Positions 13,750 to 18,763 of a stretch of 18,763 bases of DNA are shown here, piece by piece. Position 1 is the stretch's first letter. The number at the start of each line of letters is the position of its first letter. The DNA is from DAOTVD01 sp034437075 (GTDB lineage: Bacteria; Chloroflexota; Anaerolineae; Aggregatilineales; J027): positions 1 through 18,763 of the forward strand of contig DAOTVD010000114.1 in NCBI GenBank assembly GCA_034437075.1, given 5' to 3'. The notes beneath the pieces are model-generated. The model saw only the letters and a list, made by a program, of their open reading frames with translations. It ran no database searches and was not told where the DNA came from. The position numbers and the translations under genes were made by a program.

Positions 13750-15372
13750 ATGGAACCGTTAACGCTCATCCTCGCATTGGCCTGGACAGCCCCGCCTATT
13801 TTGCGTACCTGGCGCTTGGCGCGTTTGTACCAAATCGAAGAATACAAAACCCTGCGTTTCTGGCGCTGGTGGTTGGCCAAACGCGCGCGTTGGTTTCCGC
13901 AGCGGGCCGCGATTGCCATGCTCATCGGGGTCGTCCTGTCTTTTGTATTGCAACTCTTGGGGCAAGATGCGTCGGTCTTGCATTTTCTGCTGTGGGGCGC
14001 AATTGCGGGGGTCGTCGCGCAGCCAGAGCCCGTCAAAGAGGTCAAAAAGACCTTTGTGCGCACGCCGCGCGCTATGCGGATGCTGGGCGGCGCGTTTGCG
14101 GTGAATGCGTTGTTGGTCATCGGCGTCAGCGTGCTGTTTATCGAAGATGATCGCGCGGTGGCTTTGTCCACGGTTGCGATTTTGGGATATGCGGCCTTTT
14201 TGTTTAGCCCTGTGGCGTTGGCAATAGGGAATGGTCTGCTGTACCCGGTCGAAATCGTGGTTCTGAATCGTTTTCGGGGCCAAGCCCGCGCCCGCTTGGC
14301 GGCAGCAGGCGTCACCGTCATCGGGGTGACGGGCAGCTATGGCAAAACCAGCACCAAAGTCTTTTTGCAACATATCCTGAATGGCCAGTTCAAAACCTAT
14401 GCCACGCCCAAAAGTTTCAACACCGAAAAGGGGGTCATGCGCGCCATTAACGAGGATTTCGACCCCGAATATGGTTACGATTATTTTATCGCGGAAATGG
14501 GCGCTTATGTGCCCGGCGAGATACGGCGCGTGTGCAAGTTGACCTCCCCACGCCTGAGCATTGTCACCGCAGTCGGGCCTATGCATTTAGAACGCTTCGG
14601 TACGCTGGAGAACATCTTCAAAGCCAAATACGAAATCGTGGAAGGTGTTCCGGCGGATGGCGTCACGTTCTTTAATGGCGATGATGAGCGCGTTCGCAAA
14701 ATGGAAACGCTCGGCCATCCGGCTACGCGCGTGCTCATCTCGCGCGAGGGGCTGCCCGAAGCGCAACTCATCGCCGAAGACGTGCAAGAGACACTTACGG
14801 GGCTCACCTTCACCGTGGTGGATCGTGGGAGCGACGAGCGCGCAACCTTTGAAACATCGCTTATCGGCATTCACAACGTCACCAATATCCTCTTGGTGAC
14901 GGCGGTCGCGCGCCACTTGGGCATGCGCTTGGCCAACATCGCAGCGCGCGTCAAAACGCTCGAACCCGCCGATCATCGTTTGCGCGTAAACGCGCTCCCC
15001 AACGGTGTGACCATCATCGACGATGCCTACAGCGCCAATCCTGTAGGGGTGGTCAGCGCCCTAAAAGCCTTGGCGCTGCACCAAACCGGGCGGCGGATTG
15101 TGATTACCCCTGGCATGGTGGAACTTGGCCCCTTGCAAGACGAAGAAAATCGCAAACTGGGGACGCGCCTAACGGCATATGCCACAGATATTGTGCTGGT
15201 CGGCATCGAACAAACCGCGCCCTTGCAAGCCGGTATCCAGGCGACGGATTTTGACGCCGCACGTTGGCGCGTGGTGGATACGTTTGACGAGGCGCGGGCA
15301 TGGTTTCAGGCCGAAGTTCGCGCTGGGGATGCGGTGCTCTTTTTGAATGACTTACCCGATACCTATCTATAG
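13750..15372 (+). CDS. murF: Membrane-anchored Mur ligase, MurF-like
   Basis: A 540-residue protein. About 180 N-terminal residues carry several hydrophobic segments (about 3-15, 53-70, 76-90, 113-131, 138-160), unlike the soluble MurF of E. coli. The Mur ligase part starts at about 188: P-loop GVTGSYGKTST at 192-202 (K199), KSFNTEKGV 221-229, AEMGAY 248-253, VGPMHLERF 275-283 and DDAYSANPVGV 424-434, ending with TPGMVELG 453-460. MurF adds D-Ala-D-Ala to UDP-MurNAc-tripeptide using ATP. The neighbour ddl makes that dipeptide, which favours the MurF role. The C-terminus is FLNDLPDTYL, not the KGSR-type close of classical MurF, so an alternative ligase role (for example a MurT-like or capsule-type ligase) remains possible. 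The start ATG 13750 is 3 bp after the hydrolase stop. Confidence 0.8.
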   Translation: MEPLTLILALAWTAPPILRTWRLARLYQIEEYKTLRFWRWWLAKRARWFPQRAAIAMLIGVVLSFVLQLLGQDASVLHFLLWGAIAGVVAQPEPVKEVKKTFVRTPRAMRMLGGAFAVNALLVIGVSVLFIEDDRAVALSTVAILGYAAFLFSPVALAIGNGLLYPVEIVVLNRFRGQARARLAAAGVTVIGVTGSYGKTSTKVFLQHILNGQFKTYATPKSFNTEKGVMRAINEDFDPEYGYDYFIAEMGAYVPGEIRRVCKLTSPRLSIVTAVGPMHLERFGTLENIFKAKYEIVEGVPADGVTFFNGDDERVRKMETLGHPATRVLISREGLPEAQLIAEDVQETLTGLTFTVVDRGSDERATFETSLIGIHNVTNILLVTAVARHLGMRLANIAARVKTLEPADHRLRVNALPNGVTIIDDAYSANPVGVVSALKALALHQTGRRIVITPGMVELGPLQDEENRKLGTRLTAYATDIVLVGIEQTAPLQAGIQATDFDAARWRVVDTFDEARAWFQAEVRAGDAVLFLNDLPDTYL

Positions 15373-15401
15373 TCGGCCTCACCAAAGCTTCGTAGATTCG
15401 G

Positions 15402-15407
15402 TATACT
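15402..15407 (+). promoter_or_regulatory. -10 element upstream of ddl
   Basis: TATACT in the 76 bp gap between the Mur ligase gene and ddl. The -35 position holds TCACCA, a poor match, so this is a secondary internal promoter at best. Confidence 0.35.
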
Positions 15408-15448
15408 GGCGGGCTGATTGATGTTAGGAAAGCAGAACGAGGAACCTT

Positions 15449-16654
15449 ATGACAGACGGTAAACGCGCCATCGGCGTGATCTTCGGCAGTCGCTCGGTAG
15501 AACACGATGTCTCGATTGTGACGGCTACGCAGGTGATGAAAGCGCTCGACCCCGCGCGCTACGACGTTGTTCCGATTTATATCACGCGCGATGGTCGCTG
15601 GTATACAGGGGACAACCTGACCAATCTGCGCAATTTTGATATTGATGACATCGAAAATCTGACTGGCACCCGCCGCACCAGCCTGTCGACGAGCACCAGC
15701 CAACCGGGCCTGATTACGCCCCCTTTGGCGGGTTGGCTACGCAATAATCGCTTTCAAAAATTGGATGTCATGTTTCCGGTGGTGCATGGTTCCCATGGCG
15801 AAGATGGCACGTTGCAAGGTCTTTTCGAACTGGTTGATTTACCTTATGTGGGAACGGGGGTGATGACCTCCGCAATTGCCAATGATAAAGCCATGACCAA
15901 AACGGTACTCGCGGCCCATGGTATACCCGTATTGGAAAAATATTTGGCGTTCCAGCGCCACGCTTGGCATACCAACCGCGATGCGCTCTTAAAGCGCATC
16001 GCTAACGAGATCGGGTATCCAGTTTTTGTTAAACCCCTGCGCTTGGGGTCGAGCATCGGCATTGCCCAGGCGCATGACGCCGAAGAAGCGGCCATTCATA
16101 TCGACATCGCGCTCAACTTGGAGCAACGGGTCTTGGTCGAGCAAACCGCACCCGGCGAAGATGTCGTAGAGATTAACTGTGCCGTTATGGGCAACCATGA
16201 CTTACAAACGTCCGTATTGGAACAGCCGGTGAGTTACGAAGATTTTCTGACCTACGAAGAAAAATACATGCGTGAAGGCGGCGCATCGGGCATGAAGGGC
16301 CAAGAACGCATCATCCCAGCGCCCATTGACGAAAACATTGCGGCTCAAATCCGCCATACGACAGAAGCCGCGTTTCGGGCTATTGGTGGGGCCGGCATCG
16401 CCCGTTTCGATTATTTTCTGGATAAAGCCACCGGGCGGTTTTGGGTGAACGAAATTAACACGATGCCAGGGTCGCTGGCCTTCTATCTATGGGAGCCCTC
16501 CGGGATGAGCCCGGGTGCGGTCTGCGACGAACTCATCCGTCTGGCATTGGACACCCACAAGGAAAAACAGCAAACCACCTTCAACTACAAATCGCGCTTA
16601 ATTCACCATGCTGCGACGCGCGGCAGCAAGGGCAGCAAAAGCAGCAAATCCTGA
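15449..16654 (+). CDS. ddl: D-alanine-D-alanine ligase
   Basis: A 401-residue ATP-grasp ligase that joins two D-alanines for the peptidoglycan stem. Seen: FGSRSVEHDVS 12-22 (E18), VVHGSHGEDGTLQG 111-124, PVFVKPLRLGSSIGIA 191-206 (K195, glycine-rich loop), EINCAVMG 241-248, ARFDYFLD 318-325, and FWVNEINTMPGS 331-342. The omega-loop has EEKYM (K272, Y273), which in this family goes with D-Ala-D-Ala, not with the D-Ala-D-Lac products of VanA-type ligases. A short insert (REGGASGMKGQER) follows. Relative to compact ligases it also has an extra stretch at about 55-98 and a lysine-serine rich tail (RGSKGSKSSKS). GAGGA precedes the ATG. It is the last gene of the cell-wall cluster; no terminator hairpin was found in the 47 bp after it. 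Confidence 0.95.
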   Translation: MTDGKRAIGVIFGSRSVEHDVSIVTATQVMKALDPARYDVVPIYITRDGRWYTGDNLTNLRNFDIDDIENLTGTRRTSLSTSTSQPGLITPPLAGWLRNNRFQKLDVMFPVVHGSHGEDGTLQGLFELVDLPYVGTGVMTSAIANDKAMTKTVLAAHGIPVLEKYLAFQRHAWHTNRDALLKRIANEIGYPVFVKPLRLGSSIGIAQAHDAEEAAIHIDIALNLEQRVLVEQTAPGEDVVEINCAVMGNHDLQTSVLEQPVSYEDFLTYEEKYMREGGASGMKGQERIIPAPIDENIAAQIRHTTEAAFRAIGGAGIARFDYFLDKATGRFWVNEINTMPGSLAFYLWEPSGMSPGAVCDELIRLALDTHKEKQQTTFNYKSRLIHHAATRGSKGSKSSKS

Positions 16655-16701
16655 AAGACAAATAGACGGCATATGGGAGGCGTCCACGGTTACGGTTGGG
16701 C

Positions 16702-17109
16702 CTAGATGACTTCTAAGACATCCCGCATGTGCTTATATGCAACGGAGGGTTTGACATCACCCACGAAGCGATAGCTGGCCCAACCACCGCGATTTTCTTT
16801 TTCGATGGCCAATACAATTTCCCAACGTGCATCGTAAGAGGCGAGCATCTCTGCGAGATTTTCGGTGGGATAATCGCCCTCATGCATGACGGTAACGGGG
16901 ATGTATTCGATGTCCTCAAGCCCAGGAAATAGCGTGTTGGAAATATCAATAATGTCTTTTTTGGCCGGGAAGCAATTCGCATTGTGTCCGGCCACGCGCA
17001 AATAGCCGCGCCCTGCACGGTTATAACCTTGCCAGGCCAGCGCGGCAAGCTCGGCGAATTTGTGGCGGATGAACATAATATCGGCGTGTTGATCTCTGTT
17101 GATGCGCAA
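16702..17109 (-). CDS. Uncharacterised 135-residue protein
   Basis: I do not recognise this family. It is an acidic soluble protein with no signal peptide or membrane segment. Visible are an N-terminal helical region with LAALAWQGYNRAGRGYLRV (about 21-39), a middle part ending VTVMHEGDYPTENLAEML (72-89) and a C-terminal YRFVGDVKPSVAYKHMRDVLEVI. The alternation of strand-like and helix-like segments suggests a small alpha/beta fold. It starts at TTG 17109, supported by a perfect GGAGGA 5 nt upstream (17115-17120); the next in-frame ATG is residue 12 and has no such site. It is a single gene with its own likely promoter at 17168-17176, convergent with ddl. Two cysteine/histidine residues in GHNANCF are not enough for a metal-site claim. 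Confidence 0.7.
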   Translation of the reverse strand: MRINRDQHADIMFIRHKFAELAALAWQGYNRAGRGYLRVAGHNANCFPAKKDIIDISNTLFPGLEDIEYIPVTVMHEGDYPTENLAEMLASYDARWEIVLAIEKENRGGWASYRFVGDVKPSVAYKHMRDVLEVI

Positions 17110-17114
17110 AGCGT

Positions 17115-17120
17115 TCCTCC
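17115..17120 (-). promoter_or_regulatory. Shine-Dalgarno GGAGGA that decides a TTG start
   Basis: GGAGGA, then ACGCT, then TTG on the minus strand. The spacing of 5 nt is ideal and supports the non-ATG start of the 135-residue protein. Confidence 0.75.
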
Positions 17121-17167
17121 ATAATCTCAGCTTCCAATAGGCAGTTTGGGGGCAAACGTACGCCTCT

Positions 17168-17176
17168 ATTGTACCA
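17168..17176 (-). promoter_or_regulatory. Extended -10 promoter of the 135-residue protein gene
   Basis: TGGTACAAT on the minus strand, about 58 bp upstream of the TTG start. No clear -35. The same nonamer pattern occurs at 3581-3589 and 11611-11619. Confidence 0.5.
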
Positions 17177-17231
17177 TAAAAACCCCTGCTTAATTACTAA
17201 GGCTTTTCCAGAAAAATAATTACCCCTCCCC

Positions 17232-17259
17232 AGCCCCTCCCCGAATTCAGGGAGGGGCT
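17232..17259. repeat. Perfect GC-rich palindrome around GAATTC
   Basis: AGCCCCTCCC (17232-17241) pairs perfectly with GGGAGGGGCT (17250-17259) across an 8 bp loop that contains GAATTC. It resembles the interspersed CCCTCCCC-GAATTC palindromes common in Chloroflexota and similar genomes. Read on the minus strand it is followed after about 14 nt by a TTTTT run, so it might also end transcription of the glycosyltransferase operon. Confidence 0.7.
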
Positions 17260-17277
17260 ATTATGCGCACGAGTAAG

Positions 17278-17317
17278 TTCTCCCCCCGAATTCGGTGTGA
17301 GCTAGAGGGGGGTAAAA
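17278..17317. repeat. Degenerate second copy of the GAATTC palindrome
   Basis: A CCCCCC-GAATTCGG stretch starts at about 17282 and a GGGGGG run follows at about 17307-17312. It pairs over only 6 bp but has the same order as the perfect palindrome 40 bp before: C-run, GAATTC, G-run. Confidence 0.45.
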
Positions 17318-17381
17318 TCAAGCCGGTATCCTTTTCGACAAAAGCAAGCGGCATAGTTAAATACTTGGAAAAGCCTAAGCT

Positions 17382-18611
17382 CTAATCGCGCTTGGCTTCA
17401 GCGGGTCGGGCTAGCGATTCGTAGGCCGCTAAAAGCCGAGGGACAAGCACGGACCAATCGAAATTTTGAGTGACGAAGGCACGTGCGGCGGTGCGTAGTT
17501 GCGCGCGTTTACCTTCGTCATGCAGCAAAAAGTTGATGCTTTGCGCAAAGGTATGGGGGTCATCTGCGATCATCACTTCCCAATCATCTTCGGCATGCAG
17601 GCCCATCGCGCCGACGCTAGACGAAACAATGGCGCATCCGGCGGACATCGCTTGCAGCAGCTTGAGGCGTGTGCCGCTGCCAAAGCGCAAGGGCACAATA
17701 AAGACCGTCGCTTCGTGCAAATAGGGTGCGATGTTTTTCACAAAACCCGTGACATGGATGCGCGGATGGCGCGCCAGGGCACGTACTGCGCTGGTGGGGC
17801 GGTTGCCCACGATGTAAAGATGTGCTTCTGGCGTGATGTCTGGCATGACATGGGCTACAAACCAGCGTATTGCATCGGCGTTCGGGCGGTAATCCATGAG
17901 CCCGGTAAAGACGAGCGCGGGTTGTTGCAGGCCAACTTGCTCAGTAGGCGGGGTGTCATAATCCGCAACATCAATGCCGTTATTCACCAGCCACACGGGC
18001 GTTGACCCAGCGAGGGCTTGCAACGTTTGTTGGTCGGCCTCCGAAACCGCAATCACCGCGTCAGCGGCCTGGCATAAGCGCCCCTCAAAACGGCGTAAAC
18101 GGCGCCATTGTATCCAAGAATATAGGGCCAAAGGCCACCGTAACCGTTTTTGGCGTTCAGCCCGAAACACCATACGTTGTAATTCGGCTTCGGCGTTGTA
18201 AGCATCATAAACTAGTTTAATATGCGGATGCGCTTGGCGAATTGGCGCAAGATAAACGCCCATTTCTAGGCTTTGCAATTGCACGATGTCAAAATCGAGC
18301 TCGTCTAATTTTGCCAAGGCGGCGGCCAGGCAAGCGTCGCTCCAACTGCGGCGTTGCATATCGGCTTTCGTCGTGAACAACAGCGTTTGTAGGCGGTTGG
18401 CGATGGTGCGCCGGGGTGGGGGGATAATCGTGATGCTGCTGGCCAAATCATGCAGCGGCGTATGTTGGGTATGCTTTTCGGCATCACCCAGGCTAATGAC
18501 GTGGATCTCATGACCCGCTTGGGCAGCACCCCGTAATAGCCCCATAATCCGCAACGCCCCGCCGCCATGAGGGGGGTACGGAAAGGAGGACATCAGATAG
18601 AGTATTCTCAT
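17382..18611 (-). CDS. GT4-like glycosyltransferase
   Basis: A 409-residue GT-B glycosyltransferase. The N-terminus ILYLMSSFPYPPHGGGALRI (3-22) has the glycine loop of the family, followed by VVYDAYNAE-type acceptor-domain features near 134-142 and ADAVIAVSE at 183-191. The donor domain has LVNNGID (208-214), LVFTGLMDYRPNADAI 233-248, LYIVGN 265-270, VTGFV 287-291 and VPLRFGSGTRLKLLQAMSAG 306-325. This matches the Stp1-like subgroup, in which the last motif normally reads GTRLKILEAM; the expected glutamate is Q320. The product probably builds an exopolysaccharide or glycolipid. The ATG at 18611 overlaps the stop of the preceding glycosyltransferase by 4 bp, so the two form an operon. Confidence 0.88.
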   Translation of the reverse strand: MRILYLMSSFPYPPHGGGALRIMGLLRGAAQAGHEIHVISLGDAEKHTQHTPLHDLASSITIIPPPRRTIANRLQTLLFTTKADMQRRSWSDACLAAALAKLDELDFDIVQLQSLEMGVYLAPIRQAHPHIKLVYDAYNAEAELQRMVFRAERQKRLRWPLALYSWIQWRRLRRFEGRLCQAADAVIAVSEADQQTLQALAGSTPVWLVNNGIDVADYDTPPTEQVGLQQPALVFTGLMDYRPNADAIRWFVAHVMPDITPEAHLYIVGNRPTSAVRALARHPRIHVTGFVKNIAPYLHEATVFIVPLRFGSGTRLKLLQAMSAGCAIVSSSVGAMGLHAEDDWEVMIADDPHTFAQSINFLLHDEGKRAQLRTAARAFVTQNFDWSVLVPRLLAAYESLARPAEAKRD

Positions 18612-18763
18612 GCTAGCACCCTCTCGTAAACAGCCAATGTTTGGCGAGCGGTCGTCTCCCAGGTAAATTGCTGGACATAGGCTCTACCTTGCTCGCGCAA
18701 GGCCGCATAACGTGTATGATCTTCCAACAAGGCGGCCAGGGTGGCGGCGATATCCTCTGGCCG
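18608..18763 (-). CDS. Glycosyltransferase (GT4), C-terminal fragment cut by the window edge
   Basis: The last 51 residues of a gene entering from the right edge, in frame from base 18763, ending at TGA 18610-18608. The residues (RPEDIAATLAALLEDHTRY, then LREQGRAYVQQFTWETTA and RQTLAVYERVLA) are the typical C-terminal helix of GT4 enzymes, where a short helix is followed by A-x-x-F-[ST]-W-x-x-x-A. Its stop overlaps the start of the next glycosyltransferase (ATGA), so both belong to one glycan operon that continues outside the window. Confidence 0.75.
   Translation of the reverse strand, partial: RPEDIAATLAALLEDHTRYAALREQGRAYVQQFTWETTARQTLAVYERVLA

Larger units (their letters stand above)
17200..17376. 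repeat. Inverted repeat enclosing a noncoding segment, possible MITE-like element
   Basis: AGGCTTTTCCA at 17200-17210 is repeated exactly in reverse complement at 17366-17376; counting outward to 17197 and 17379 the arms match at 13 of 14 positions. The enclosed 155 bp hold two palindromes centred on GAATTC and no gene. I could not find a clear target-site duplication, so the mobile-element reading is tentative. The rest of the 17110-17381 gap holds only the promoter and Shine-Dalgarno listed separately. Confidence 0.35.

Noticed and set aside
13683..14586. Long minus-strand open frames opposite the Mur ligase gene
   Set aside because: They lie fully antisense to a clearly recognised gene in GC-rich DNA and have no family features or start signals.
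16591..16651. Short GCAGCAA-type repeats at the end of ddl
   Set aside because: They encode the lysine-serine tail of the ligase and are too few and irregular for a separate repeat feature.
16655..16701. Terminator between ddl and the convergent gene
   Set aside because: No GC-rich hairpin with a following T-run is visible.
17110..17381. CRISPR array or small RNA gene in the repeat-rich gap
   Set aside because: There are only two unequal palindromes with no regular spacers, and no tRNA-like or other recognisable RNA structure.

Overview
The window looks like chromosomal DNA of a free-living bacterium, most likely a member of the Chloroflexota (Anaerolineae-like). This is inferred from the overall gene style (a membrane-anchored Mur ligase ending in NDLPDxY next to ddl, a YqeC-MocA fusion, ECF sigma with a tiny membrane partner, GC-rich codons) and not from any marker gene such as rRNA. 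It contains 15 complete protein genes plus two genes cut by the window edges. No RNA gene, CRISPR array, prophage or transposase was seen.

Region 1 (1-3490): the end of yqeB and a yqeC-mocA fusion, which belong to the selenium-dependent molybdenum hydroxylase maturation set, face a MsbA-like ABC exporter. Region 2 (about 3490-9447): a surface-glycan or glycoconjugate locus. It holds an SDR-type sugar epimerase/dehydratase, an AAC(3)-fold acyltransferase with a five-bladed beta-propeller partner on the minus strand, and, divergent from those, a hexapeptide O/N-acetyltransferase, wecB (UDP-GlcNAc 2-epimerase) and a GT4 glycosyltransferase. The divergent pair shares a compact overlapping promoter region around 6541-6593.

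Region 3 (9418-11556, minus): a tight operon of an ECF sigma factor, a 130-residue protein with one membrane segment (putative anti-sigma), and fabH with a C-terminal extension. Region 4 (11696-16654, plus): a cell-wall cluster with a MurA-like enolpyruvyl transferase homologue lacking the usual catalytic residues, an alpha/beta hydrolase, a membrane-anchored MurF-like ligase, and ddl. The sigma operon and this cluster are divergent and separated by only about 140 bp with recognisable promoters for both.

Region 5 (16702-18763, minus): an unrecognised 135-residue protein that starts at TTG behind a perfect Shine-Dalgarno, a 272 bp noncoding stretch with palindromes centred on GAATTC enclosed by an inverted repeat, and two overlapping GT4 glycosyltransferase genes, the second running off the window.

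Gene packing is very dense: same-strand neighbours mostly overlap by 4-14 bp or lie within 30 bp, and all three convergent pairs overlap at their stop codons (by 4, 14 and 30 bp), leaving no room for intrinsic terminators. The best leads for new biology are the catalytically altered MurA homologue in its cell-wall cluster, the ECF sigma-fabH operon, and the propeller/AAC(3)-like pair in the glycan locus. No single feature here proves an entirely new system.
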